Origin: Cristatella mucedo
Taxonomy: Eukaryota; Bryozoa; Phylactolaemata; Cristatellidae
Direction: 5' to 3'
Assembly: GCA_009760855.2 (NCBI GenBank)
Contig: WPIO01000004.1
Coordinates: 7,363,001 to 7,427,000 of the forward strand
Length of the DNA stretch: 64,000 nucleotides
Below the pieces are notes generated by a model. That model had not been told where the DNA came from and did no database searches. It was given only the letters and a program-made list of their open reading frames with translations. A program made the position numbers and the translations under genes. Below are positions 1 through 24,900 of this stretch, in pieces. The first letter of the stretch is position 1. Each line of letters opens with the position of its first letter.

Positions 1-427
1 CCACATGAGTCGGGAGAAACGGCAAAAGCCCGGCTATCTGATAAGCCGAATTTTACATCTACTTACCCAACGAAATGAAGCAGTCCCAATGCTCACGTTC
101 GCGCGTGCACGTATGCGCGCACACACACACGCACAAAACATGCTTGGTATCTCTCCCTTCCCTCCTTCTCTCTCTCCTGCCTTTCTCCTCTCTCTCCTCT
201 TTCTATATTCACTACCTCTCCCTCTGTCCCTCCCTCTACCTCTACCAGCCTCTTTCTCACACGCATGCAGACGACAGCAAGAGCAGCAAAACCATGCAGA
301 GTCATCTGGTAAACACGAAGAACTAATGTTGAGGCTCATGCCAAAGTTGTAAGTATGATTGATGGTATAGCACACAGGCACACTGCAATGGCACACGTGT
401 CTCGACGAAGAGTGTGAGCTTGCTCAC

Positions 428-13519
<13,092 letters not shown>

Positions 13520-13543
13520 GACCGGGCCCTCTGGCTCGTTCTT

Positions 13544-15036
13544 CTGTACCGGCGCGTCTGGTCAGAAGCGTTCCGCCGAGCCCTCTTCCTCCGTGCCGGC
13601 GTCTAGGTCGGCCTGCCTGCGAGTGCGTTTCAAGAGCTTGAGAGCAGGCTCGAGCCAGCGGGGGTCACTATCCACGCCCAGCTGTGGGGCCACCGGCGCC
13701 GGCGCCGATCGGCTGCAAAACCTTGTAGCTCTCATTTCGCGAGCAGGCATCGTGAATGGCTGGGCGCTTGCCAAGCGTCGTCACGTTTGACGACGGCCCG
13801 GTGGCGCGACCTATTGCTAGCGCTGCGGCCCGGCGCGACGACGACGAGTCTTTTGTTTCGACCGAGGAGATGAGTGGCCTCCGACGTGGTGGCCAGGGTC
13901 AGGCCGCGGTCGGCTGCAGCCCGGCAATCGACCGCCCTACCTTCACCCGACGACGCCGCGGCGCCCAGCACCGACGGCAGGGAGAGATCCGGCCGTTGCA
14001 GCAGCAGTATCGGCGGGGACAGCGGCATTTATTTCGCGACCTGACGACGCTAGCTCTGCGAAAGCGCTCGGTTCGCAGAGGCCTCTGCCTCTGGCGTAGC
14101 CTCCTCTCTTTCTCTAATGGAGCAGCTTTTTTTGTCTTTTCACACGAAGCTTCCTTTTACTGCCGAAGCTGGTTCGCTTTGGCACTTCGGGGCAGGCAAG
14201 TGCCGGCGAACGGCACTTTCGTAGACCTGCGCAGTACTCCGGCAGCGAGGAGCTGCCGCATGGCGGCTCGCCCCCTCGGTGCGAGCACGCGTGCGAAACG
14301 TCAATAAATCGCGGGACGTCAATAACTGCGGGCAGCACGCGGGCTGCTTAATCGATTGGCGTTCCCTTCCGACTGCAAACGCTGGCGAATTGCTGCTCAT
14401 CGTTGGCGGGCGCCGGATTAGTCTACCTGTGCGCCGTCTCAGCGTCGGGCTGGAACGCCAAACCCCGACCCCGAATCGGTTAGAAGGCAGCCAGCGTCGT
14501 GCCAGTCAAGCGACGACGGCAACGCCGGCCTTCCGTCTCGTACGTCAGAGTCCTCAGGCGTCGACGCTTCTTACTTGACCCTTGACTATTTCCTCTCCAC
14601 CTATACTCTTTCCGGTGCACTGGCGCACCGATTCCCCTGCAGGCACTGTTTTGGGGTCGACAACGGTCAGTCCTCCTAGGGTACCCTGGGGGTATCGCTT
14701 CGTGCGGGAGAGGGTGGCGGAGGCCTGTACCAAGCCAGCAAGGCGATCAGGGCTTGATCCTGCAAAAGTCAGCCATTCTCGGGAAGACCGTAGGGGCGAG
14801 TCGGGTGCCTCGGTCGTCCGACACGTTCCGTCCGGTCTGCTTGAGCGCGTCCGAAGCGGTCCAAGGGAGGGGCACAGGAGCGGAGCCGGGCGAACAGAAG
14901 CGGAAATCGGCAGCAGCGCCAGGCTCCCGCCGCCGCCGCTGCGGCCAGCGGTGGCGGCCACGGTATTGCCGTGGAGCAATTATCGTCTCAGGTTTCGTCG
15001 CTGCTGCTGCACCGCCGGACAGAGGGCGTGAGAGAG

Positions 15037-15116
<80 letters not shown>

Positions 15117-16817
15117 TCTCGCTACGGCGGCCGCTGTTGCTGCCGTCCGTCGAACGGAGGAGCCTCATTCGGCGGCGGTTCGATTAAAGAGCAGCGACGG
15201 CTCGGAGACGCTGGGAGTCGGGGCAGCACTGAGCTACGGTAAGCACAGCTTTATTTAGGCAAGAATAAGAGCGCTGGCGTAAGTTCGCCGAGACAGAGCA
15301 AGCACTCGCTCCCGATTGGGCGCCTAAGAGCGCTCTCTTCGACTGTCGCTGGGGCGATCTTGGCAGTTTGACTGCCGTCAGCCGGCGGTCGCGAAGACAA
15401 TGGAATGCACGCGAGTAATATGAAAAACATGCACACGGTTAAAAAAATACAACTTGCAGCAAGAGAGCGCGAGCGAAAGAGAGAGAGGGGGAGAGAGAGA
15501 GGGAGGGAGAGAGAGCAAAAAAAGAGAGCGAGCGGGAGAGGCATGCAGTAGGAAATATTGATTCGTCCCGCGGGGAAGCGATGTTACGAAAATTCGCTGA
15601 GGTAGCGAGCCGCTGCCAACAGCGTTGTCATGCGAGTACATAGTCAGAAAAGGTACAAGCAAAGGGTTCAAAACAGCGAGCGAAGAAGTCAAGCTTCGCC
15701 GTTTCGGAAGACAGCTAGAAAGGCTGTGAGCGCTCCGAACCGAGCCCGCCCGTTTTATCTTCTCCGGACGATCTTGTCACAACTTCAATCATAAAGATGA
15801 CATCGGTGGCCAGTCGGCTATCCGCACGACGGCCGTTACGTGTCGATAGAGTACACGTGCGTACTTTCTCTCTCTATCTCTCTCACACAAGCTCGACAGC
15901 TACAACGCTCTAATTCGGGCGGTGATATACATCACATTCTCAGAGGACACTCGACCAAAACTCCGCCAGCGATGCCCGCCGGTGCCACCTGTCTGGCATT
16001 GACTCGAGCAAACAACGTCCACAGGGTTGGTTGCCAGGACATCCTGTTGAAAACATGGAAGCCACAGCAGCCATTTATAACCTTGGACGTGCCGTCACCT
16101 CACCGGGAAAAGCTCGAGGTTTCCTTTTTCCCAAGGGCCAATTTTTCAACTATCCTTTCGCTCCGCGTCATTCTGCGAATTATGCGACGGCAATCGAATG
16201 AGTAGGCAAGTGCCCACTCAATCTCCACAGCTAGCGAAGTTCAGCTGCAGACCGTAGAAAAATATCGCAATTTCTCAGAGGCTACTTGCCAAAGCGTCTC
16301 CGGCGATCTCCAGAGCTACCTGAACGGTACGAGCTCGACGGAAGAAATCGTCGCCAGGGCAGCAAAAAGAAATCTGGCCAAAAAACCTCGACGGCCATTG
16401 CAGCCATGTATAGCCGTCGACGTATCTCGCTGCATTGTCCTGCGAAAGCAGAAAGTTTTTTTTTACTTTTGTGTTACGGGCTACAGTATCTAACTATCTA
16501 ACTAATCTTGTGCGCCGAACTTTGGCACCCGAAGACTCGGCTGCGTGTCGGCGGGCATGTTCGTCAGCGGCGTCTGTCGTTGCATCGAGGAATTCGCTCA
16601 CCGCCGCCGCTCAGGGCAATGCCGCCGTTGCCTGCCTCTGTCGACGAACCGCCGAATTGGCCTTGCAAGTAACGCTCGGCTGCTCGGTGCGCGAGAGCGG
16701 CCCGTCCTCAGCCAGTGCCGACGCTCTGCAAACAAACGTCAGCGTGAGCTGCAGCGGGCCAAATCCGGTAGAGTGGCTGCGGTCGGCGTCAGCCAGAGAA
16801 CCTGCGGGCGCTGCAAC
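13544..16817. other. GC-rich spacer between hunchback and the synthetase gene
   Basis: The stretch is CpG-rich, with long open frames on both strands that I read as composition effects. A minus block at about 13565–13690 (LGVDSDPRWLEPALKLLKR …) is more protein-like and ends in a stop at 13562; it could be a terminal hunchback exon, but I cannot join it securely. A (GA)n tract lies at 15041–15112 and GA-rich sequence at 15460–15540. Confidence 0.4.
15041..15112. repeat. (GA)n microsatellite
   Basis: A GA dinucleotide run of about 72 bp in the GC-rich spacer. Confidence 0.98.
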
Positions 16818-17272
16818 TCAGAGCGACGGGGATGCACCGCCGCGAAGCCGCCGCCGAGCTCGGCTCGCGATCGTACACTCGTTGCTGTAAGCTTTTACCA
16901 CCAGACGACGGCAGATGGCTTCCAGTCGGGTGCCGCGGCCGTCACCACCGCCGCCGAGGTCGACGAGATCGCCGCTTGGGGTCACCTGACCTTCGACCTC
17001 GCGAGCCTTTCCGTCATCCGATGCCAGCTCGATAGCGGTGGCCACTGCCGCGGCTGCCGCTGGGTTCGTCGGGACGGCGGTGGCGATCGCTGTCCCCACT
17101 GTGGCCGCCGCCTCGCTCTTCGGCACCTTCGGTACGCTCGCTGCCAGCGACAGGTCTAGGGGTTGCTCGTCACAGTCATCACCACTGTTCCAGCGGCACG
17201 CCGGCCCGATCGCCGCGGGTTTCGCTCTACCGCGATCCGCACGAGAGGCGGCTGAGAGCGGCGTTGCCGCAT
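16818..17272 (-). CDS. hb: hunchback exon E with PLDLS motif (probable last exon)
   Basis: The acceptor GTTTCAG|AT at 17273 is phase 1 and fits exon D. It reads …DDCDEQPLDLSLA… (PLDLS at 17162–17148), then an Ala/Thr-rich part and a Gly/Asp part, to a stop at 16818. A donor at 16899 (GTG|GTAAAA, phase 0) would instead allow a further exon. I see no AATAAA in the next 500 bp. Confidence 0.65.
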
Positions 17273-17368
17273 CTGAAACGCGAACACGTTACGTTTTAAG
17301 ACGCAGCGACGCTTGACTGGTCAGGCGAAAGAAAGGTGCAACATTCGGCCGGCGTTGCTTAAGAATGA

Positions 17369-17451
<83 letters not shown>

Positions 17452-20400
17452 AAGAGAGAGTCAGAGCGAGAGAGAGACAGGAAGAGGGAGAGAGAGAGAC
17501 AGGAAGAGGGAGAGAGAGAGATAGTTCTCGGAGAAAAGGCTGCTCGCGAATAAAGGAGCCTTTGCGAGCGAGCGAAACGAGCTCGCCGCCTGGCAAAGTT
17601 AGCTCACCGGGATTAACGAAGACTGACGAGGCGCTCGCGACTTCACCTCGGCGACGCGCGAGTGGTGCTGCCGGAATGGGCACCTGCAGCTGGCGAGCCG
17701 AGCTCCTAGCGAGAATGGGCACTTCCGCCGGCGTCGCTTCAGCTGCTGCTGCTGCCGACGAGCTCGACGCCCGGTGCGGTGGTGACGACGAATCCTTGCT
17801 GAAAGTCGCATTCGCCGAGCTAGGCATGTCTTCGTCGTTGCGCCGAGTCTCCCCGGCGGCGGCGGAGGCGGAGGAGGAGGAGGCGGAGGCGGCGTTCCAG
17901 CCTCCCAGCTGCCACGGAGTCGAAGAACCCGGAAGCGGCCAGCAAAACAGAGCATCGGCCGGCGACGGCGGCACGCCGAGCCCGCCAAAAAACCCGGACG
18001 TGATGGCCCCTTGCGACCCGTAGTAGTCGTACAGCGAACCGAGGAGCAGGGACGTGGCGGCGTCCTGCCCGTAATCCGCCGGCGCTGCCGCTGCCGCCGC
18101 CGCAGCTGCCGCAGCTGCCATCGCCGCCGGCGTGGTGCCGACGAGCCACGGCGATGCTACGAAGCTCTGCCCGAAATTCGCCGCGGCGGCTGCGGCCGCC
18201 GCCGCCACCGCAGCCGCCTGCGTCGGACTGGCCAGGCTGCTGGAGATGCCGCCGCCGCTGGCGTTGCTCACGCATCCGCTTGCGCCGCCGCCGGCTCCTC
18301 TCTGGACGACGAGGCTGAATGCCGACGGCAGAGCGCCGCCCGTCGCTGCTCCCTCTTCCTCCGCCTCACGCCCGCTTGGCAGAGTGCGAGGACGCGGTAG
18401 GCGATCCTCCGATTCTCCGGCGCTGCAGCCGCCGCGCTGCTGCCCAACGGCTGCAGCGGCGGCGGCGGTGGCGCCGTCTTCCTGCTCGGGATGCGGCAGC
18501 GAGAAGTGGCTGTATTTTTTTTTGTGAATGGTCAGGCTGTGACTGTACTTTGTCGAGTAGTTGCAGTCGTGGCACTGGAAGTTGCGCAAGCTCGAATGTG
18601 ACTTCATGTGGCTGGTGAGCATGCTCTTGTTCACGCAGGCGTATGCGCACATTTCGCATTTGTACGGCTTGTTCATCTTGTGGTTATTCATATGATATTC
18701 GTAATGATGCTTGAGCTCCGTCACGAAAGGGCAGTGCTCGCAGGTCATCATCCGGCCGGGTCTCATGTGCTCGGGCAGGTGGCGCCACAGGTCCTCCTGC
18801 GAAAGTTCGAATTCGAACGCGAGTTAGACCTTTAGGCAATTCGACGGGGCAAAATAGTAGTGGACTCGCTGATAAAAGTAAAATCGGGCCTCTCTCGCCG
18901 ACGACTTGCATGCCGCTTAGTGACCGCCGAACTGGCTGTGCTAACGAAGTTGAAAAGCGATACGATATTGGAATCGACAGTCGCTTTTAAGCATTTTTAT
19001 GTGCTGGAGGTGGAGCCCGCTAGCTATCATCCCGCCTTTAAATGCGACGTCGACTAGAGCAAGGCGGCGGTCTGCTCCCCTCCCTTTACCCCCAGTCAGC
19101 CGCTTCGACACGATTGGAGGCGGCGGCTGTTGGCCGATTGGAGACGATTGGCGGCGGCTGCGACCGCTCTCGAAAGTTTGCGATACGTGTGAACTAGGAC
19201 CTGTCACCTCAGCAGACGATCCTGCACACGGAACGGCATCTCAATCCTTCGTTTTTAAATCCTACCGAAATGACGTTGCACGCACACACAGCCAGGTTAA
19301 CGGACGACCGGCCTAGCAGCAGCTGCAGGCTGGCCTAGCGAGAACGCCCATCCCATTATGCGCTTGCAGTCAAGGGTCCGACTGTAAGGCGACGGCTGCC
19401 TCCGCGGACTTCTCTACTCGGGGATCAATAATGAACAGGGCAGAACTTCGCACATGCGTAGCAGATCACTTTATACTGGGTATCCGTACGGCCTTGTTCC
19501 GTAAGACTACTAGCTAGAAGGCTGGCGAAATTCCTTACAGTAATCAACGTTGATTCAAACGCTTTAGTGGGGCTCGAGTCGTGAGTTAGGCCCTAACACG
19601 GGTTATTAAACATAGAGAGGGGGAGGGCCAAATGTTCCCGGCTCTCGGGAACCGACCCGAAGGACGGGTCGGTTGGCAGGGACGCTCGAGCCGCCCATTC
19701 AAATCAGCCTTCCTATGATTGGCTGCTCGTTTGCATGGTCTGACCCCCCTTGACCTGGCCTCGAGCTGGCTACGGACTGAAGCCAGCCCCCCCCTCCATC
19801 AATACAGGGCTGACTGTCCGCCGACGGATAGAGCTACTCAGGCAAGTAGCCTTCTCTATTTGGCTGGCTTTTGCTACATTCAGGACAGCTGCAATTCAGG
19901 GCAGCTTGAAGTGCTTTGCAGTGCAGTGCTTTACAGTGCTGTCAGGCAGATTCTGCCTGACAGCACTGTCTGTCTCATGCTGGATTTCTGGCATCTCAGC
20001 CGACTCCAATGTATGCACAGGCGTGCGACGGTCCGGTGCCATCGACTGAGGCAACGTAGGAGCCAAGGCACTGTAATTGCGGGGATCCACACAAAGGGCT
20101 GTCATCGTAATGCAACAGAAAGCACGTCTAAACGCTACTGTTTGTTCAACCTATTGTCTTGACACTAAACGACACTAACGAGAACGCCTAGCAATGTCTC
20201 TAAAGGGGTCTTTTTGGGCTGCCTGCAGCCGAAATGCGAGCATGGCGGAAATTCATCAAGCAGCTACAAAAACGGAAGTCGAAATTGCCAGACAAGTTGC
20301 AGCCACTTGCAGCATTCGAGCTTGAGCATATCCTGAGCTCGAGAGACAAATCACCAATGTTAACGACTCGAACAGTCAATGACAATGCATTGGCACACGT

Positions 20401-21942
20401 ACGGTGACGTTCGCTGCCATCTATTGTAGGAATGAAGTAAGAAACCAATCATACCTTCGTTGGAGCTACAAAAGGGCACTTTCTGCACTGAAACTGCTTC
20501 TCCTTGCGAATTAAGGCCGGTTCATCCGATGACGGTCCACAGCTGCCAGCCTGGGTAATCGTTGACGTAGCATCCGGTGTCTTGGTCGTGTCGACCGTTT
20601 TTGCCGTCTCGCTCGGCTGGCCGTCTGTTACCATGCCTTCATCCTGCAAGTCTGTTCGAACGTCTGTAGCTAGTAAGCAGCTGATAATTTCAAACTGGAC
20701 CCACGAAGTTAGCTTTCCTTCGAGGGAGAACGCGCGATCAGGTGACAGACCCGTACTAGATGCTGTACAATCGGCAGGGCTACCGAAGGAAGCAATGTGA
20801 CGCTCAAACATACGCGAATGACTAGCTGCCGGTACGCGAAATCGATTCGCATGGCGGCATTTCATGTAGGGACGCAGCGACCGGTGGCGAACCCCTTGCT
20901 CATCGTTAGACGACCAAGCAGTCCAATCTGAGTGCCGCCGGGTGCACCGGCAGTGCCTATCGCTTGGTGCTGCCAGAAAGAGCGCGGCCAGACAGAAATC
21001 TTCAGAGCGGGCGGGCAGCCCTAATTGTTCACTCACCTACGTGAAGCTCGCCCTCGCTGTCTGAAATGTGTTCCACGTCCAACGTTCTCGTCTGCTGCTC
21101 GCATTCATCTCGGCGGCGGCGTCGTCCAACAGAGGAGCTGCTGTCGTCCGAACCTCGCTCCCCATCTGTCTTCGCCGAGTTGGGCGGAGTGAGTTCGCTC
21201 ACCAATTCGCCAGTCGAAGAGTAGCTCGCTTCGACGTCGCGCTGAAGGGTCCGGTGCGTTTCCGAGGCCTTCGCTGCCGAACCGACTGTTGAATAATCAG
21301 ATAAACACCCGACTCGGCGGGTAGCGACCATTCAAGAACGGGGCTGCCGCTGCGGCGAGGCCGAGGTCATTCGTTCGAGTAAGTGTGAGGATAGTCCTCC
21401 TTCATTAGAGACATCGGGCGAAATGCGCTCGGATTGGCCGCCGCTTGGCGATCTTTCCCCGCCGGCTCGCTGCAGTAGCGATCGGCAAGCCGCGAAGCCG
21501 CGCTCGAAGGAGCGCTGGCTTGCGGCTGCTTACCTGCGACCGGTGACTTCCGAGCTGTGTAGAAAAAGCCGCCATCGGCGCGAACCGACGGGGATAGCCT
21601 CGGGAACGGCTCAGCAAGAGTTGCGATCGGAGACTCTCGATTGAAGTTGAGATATTCCGCGCGAGAGCCGCCGCCGCCGAGCGACATGACAAATGCCTGC
21701 TTCGGCGCTTCGAAAGCGGCGCTGTTCGGGAGCTGCCCCCGAGCCCAAGCGCCTCCGAGGTCCGAATCCGGCTCACTGCTGCCGCCGAGGCCGCGGCTGC
21801 GGATGCTGGTCGATGTGGGCGCTGCAGCAGCTGCTGCCGCTGCGTTCGCTAGCGCCAGAGCGCTTTGGTACTGGTACAAAGGCTCCCGCCGCTGGCTCAA
21901 CAGCAGGCCGGCTCTAAATTGAGCTGGGTGATCTGAAAACAT
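16818..21942 (-). CDS. hb: Hunchback-type C2H2 zinc-finger transcription factor
   Basis: Exons 21942–21534, 21285–21037, 20663–20455, 18796–17608 and 17272–16818 join in phase to 836 aa. Fingers span residues 279–386 in four C2H2 units: CRKC…H-x3-H (split by an intron), CEHCPFVTELKHHYEYH, CEMC…CVNKSMLTSHMKSH and CHDC…KYSHSLTIHKKKYSH. The CPFVTE-KHH-EYH, CVNKSML-SH-KSHS and KY-HS signatures are those of the central NF block of hunchback, a sequence-specific repressor or activator in protostome patterning and neuroblast timing. Flanks are Ala-, Ser- and Gly-rich. PLDLS at about 722–726 fits a CtBP-binding site. The usual C-terminal finger pair was not found. The 5' start and 3' end are less certain than the core. 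Confidence 0.93.
17368..17522. repeat. (GA)n / AGAGGG-rich repeat in hunchback intron D–E
   Basis: A GA dinucleotide run with AAAGAGAG and GACAGGAAGAG interruptions lies just past the exon D donor. Confidence 0.95.
17608..18796 (-). CDS. hb: hunchback exon D (fingers 1–4, Ala-rich region)
   Basis: The acceptor TTTCGCAG|GAG is phase 0. It completes finger 1 (EDLWRHLPEH), then fingers 2–4 follow without a gap. After the fingers come Ala runs of 6, 9 and 12, a Tyr/Gly-rich segment (SLYDYYGSQG) and Ser-rich stretches. The donor is CCCG|GTGAGC at 17608, phase 1. The frame stays open beyond this into a (GA)n repeat that would encode Ser-Leu repeats, so the donor is preferred. Confidence 0.93.
19650..19674. 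repeat. Perfect 10-bp hairpin, loop AAGGA
   Basis: AACCGACCCG, AAGGA, CGGGTCGGTT. It lies within the hunchback intron. Confidence 0.9.
19933..19969. repeat. Perfect 18-bp palindrome with 1-nt centre
   Basis: The arm ACAGTGCTGTCAGGCAGA is followed by T and its exact reverse complement. Partial copies of CAGTGCT precede it (about 19918–19940). Confidence 0.95.
20455..20663 (-). CDS. hb: hunchback exon C (first half of finger 1)
   Basis: The acceptor GCTACAG|AC (phase 1) and donor AAG|GTATGA (phase 0) bound 69 codons. It ends KQFQCRKCPFVAPTK, so the two cysteines of finger 1 are here and the two histidines are in exon D. CxxC-x-FVA-TK is the hunchback pattern at this site. The Thr/Asp-rich part before it is of low complexity. 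Confidence 0.9.
21037..21285 (-). CDS. hb: hunchback exon B (acidic/Ser-rich)
   Basis: The acceptor TTATTCAACAG|TC and donor GTAG|GTGAGT are both phase 1 and match the neighbouring exons. The encoded stretch runs from VGSAAKASETH to HISDSEGELHV and includes a Ser/Asp-rich block and an Arg cluster (GRRRRRDE). No domain is recognised, and it lies where hunchback proteins are poorly conserved. Confidence 0.78.
21534..21942 (-). CDS. hb: hunchback exon A (N-terminal, Ala-rich)
   Basis: The donor GCAG|GTAAGC at 21534 is strong (phase 1). The 5' end is ambiguous: ATG at 21942 (MFSDHPAQF) could be the start, but ATGTTTTCAG|AT also reads as a good acceptor. If so, the exon begins at 21932 in phase 1 and the true start lies upstream. 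The exon encodes a low-complexity N-terminus with an eight-Ala run and Gly/Ser-rich parts. Confidence 0.75.
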
Positions 21943-24900
21943 GTATTGTGAGCTTGCGGGTCCGCTGCGCTAAGCGCATCAGCTTTTTCGCGTCAAAGCG
22001 CAGCGACAGTGACTCGGCGCCGTCGCTCAAGCCACTTGAGGAGGCCCGAGCAGCCCGCAAAGCGGCCACTCACTCGAAGGGCAGAGGGGCAGGCGCGCAA
22101 GTGGCCGCCAGCCAGCAAGCGGCGTCTCGCTTGGCCTACGAAACGGAGCGTCGTGGGACGCAGGTGGTTTCAGCCGAGCTGCTGCAGCTTCGCGCCCCCC
22201 GAAGTGCCAAGTACCTGATGTGGAAAAGAAAGGCCGAGGCGTCAGCGGCGGAGGCGCGCCGTCTTGCTGGCGATCGGGCTCCTGGTCCATCGCTCTCGAG
22301 CCGTCCTCCGGCGTCGGCGGGCAATCGGCTGCAGCTGCCGCCGAGCTGCCTCTGCACGCGCGTAAGGAGCAAAGCCAATAGCTTGGCGCCAGTCTCAGAC
22401 AAACAGACCGCCAGGCGGCGCCTCACACAAATGATCTATGACGGCCTAGCCCAGCGGTGGGCAATTTAGTCGCGCTTAGGCGGCGGCGTCGGTCAATGAT
22501 CAGGCAGCTGCTTGGACTGCAGAGCTAGTCGGCTAGGGCGCGCTGCACCCCTTTCAGCCTCGGGGACCTGATAAATGGTATCGTCCAGTCACGTAAACCG
22601 TGCAGCCAGGGGGGGGGGGGCAAATGATCTTCTAGTTTTATCTCGTAGTAGTGCAGCGGCGCTTCTTCGAGAAACGTGAGGCGAACGGAGCGACGTGTCC
22701 TGGGCAACGACCAGGCAGCAAAAGCCAGTCGTTGCCGACAGCATGAACACCAGCTTCGTGCAGTGGCAGGCATCGAGAGGAGATGAACCTCCGACACCGA
22801 AAGCCTCGGAAAGAGAGGGCCATCCTGTACGCAATGCCGAGGGAGAATGCTGGATGATCAATCTGGCCTGTTCTAATTGGAGCGAAGCGAGAAACCTTCG
22901 AGACTGCACTGGACGGACTCAGGAGCGTACGCATACGCACTCGCGCCGCGAGAGCTCGCACACGCACGGAACGCACGCAGGCATGAATGCACGCACGAAC
23001 GTTCGTTGCTGCATATCGCTGCTAAAACTACCGCTGCCGCGAGATGCCCCCTTTTGGCTGAGCGAGCCAGGCAGATAACCGGACAGAAATAGCACATCCA
23101 GAAAGAGGGGGCGTGGTCGCCAACGAACCGATCGGCCGTTACGAATCGCTCTGCTCTGCAATCGCGCCTGCGGTTACGAATGCCAGCAGTCCGACAATAC
23201 TGGCAGCAATAACAGGGTCATATAATTACCTCGAGGAGCCGAGATGAAGAAAAAGAAAACTCGCGAATCGCGCGAGCTGAATCGGAGAACGGCCAGCAGC
23301 AGCTCTCTACCGCGGCCGACCAGACATCCCCCCAGACCGCTGCCGACCCCCCCCCCGGTCCACCTCGCCCCGGCCTCGAGGTGCCGATAGGTGGCCCCCC
23401 CCCCCCGATGTCTGTCAGTCAGTCGCCGGGGCGGCGGACGGATGAGCCGCCTCCTGACTGCCTCCTGACTGGGCGGGCGGCTCGGCCAGAAGACAAAGAT
23501 CTTGCTTGCAGGCGGCGGGGGGGGGGGAGGCGGCGGCGTCAGCGGCGGCTAGCCGGGCCGAAGCTTACGCCGTACCTGCCGCAGCACCGCTGCCGCTGGC
23601 GGCTCAATGGGAGGGGTCGCTGCGGCTCGACCCCGGCGCGACCCCGCAGCAGCCGCGGCAGCGGGGCGGTGGCGGCTGCTTGGCGGTAGCTCGTTTTGAG
23701 CGGGCGGGTGAAAAAGAGACCCGGCCTCCCCCCCCCCCCGTTTTCTGCCGTCGCTCCAGGCGGGCCTTCCAACGCGGCGGCTAGCGGCTAGCGCGGCAAC
23801 GCGGACCGCATGACGGGGAAAGCAGCGGAGGAGCGCTGGCCACTCGGAAGAGGCCGGCGACCGACGGACGGACGGACGGGCCGGTGGCGGCAACATGGTG
23901 GGGGGGGTACGGCGGGGCTCGCCGCCGCCGGCACCGGCTCCGCTTTTGAGGCCGGTAAGTTGGAGCGCGCCGGTCGCACGGCCGCATCGCGCCCGCGCTC
24001 CGATAAATAAGATGTGTGGGCGGCGGCCGCCCGACGCTCCCGCTCGCGCGGCCGAAGCGCCTCGAGCCGCGGCAGCGGCCGAATGCTTAGCAGCGCGCCC
24101 GGCTACCGCGGCCGAAGTGCCGCGAGAGCCGCGGCGGCCGAACGCTCGGTTTCCGAAGCGAGCGTTCGGCCGCGGCTGAGACGCGGTTTCCGCCTATGTA
24201 CGCGGGAGCGCGTTTCGTGCCGCCGCTAATGAACTGGAGACGGCCTGGCGACGATGGCGCGCGAGGCGACGGGCGGCAATGGCGGCGATCGGAGAAAGGG
24301 GACGGGAGAGACGCCCGCTTTGCCGGCGGGTGGCCACTCGCGCGGGCGTCGAGGATAAAAGCAATGTCTCTCAGGCGTATTTCGCCACGGCGGCCACTCG
24401 CGAGCTGACAACGCCACCTTAGGCGGCCGAGTGAGAAAAAGCGGCGGTGGTCGCCCCCCATCCCTGCCGCCTACTTCCACCCATTCCCCGACCTCAGGGC
24501 ACCCCGCGAAGGCACAGGCGGGCGCGCCACTCACCCTCGGCGCACAAACGACATGCTATCGGAGAGCGAGTACGAGAGGCGATTTCGAGCCTACGAAGCA
24601 CCTCGTAGCCGTCCGTAGGGGCGGAGGAAGATGGGAGGGTGACGACGTCGTGCTTGACCAACCAAAATTGGACACCGTCGAAACGGACGCCGAGACTTTA
24701 AGCCAGTCGCCGGCTGATTGGTCCCTTTACCGGACGCGGCGGCCTGACGCGAAAAATAGGCCCGTCGGTCACAATGCGTTCGAGGCGGATTAAGTGCCAT
24801 GACTCTATAGTGCCGCGAATAAAGCGGCCGAAGAAAACCGCCGGCCCCACCACGCCCCCCTCGGCGTCCCGCATGCTGTCTGAGGAGCTGCGTTATCCGC

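Larger units (their letters stand above)
17609..20454. other. hunchback intron C–D (outside exon D: 18797–20454)
   Basis: The intron 18797–20454 has no exon-like sequence. It carries two strong hairpins (19650–19674 and 19933–19969). The rest is mixed-composition DNA in which I see nothing further. Confidence 0.6.

Noticed and set aside
17321-17607. Extension of the hunchback finger exon frame into Ser-Leu repeats
   Set aside because: A good donor at 17608 joins in phase to exon E, and the extension is only a read-through of a GA repeat.
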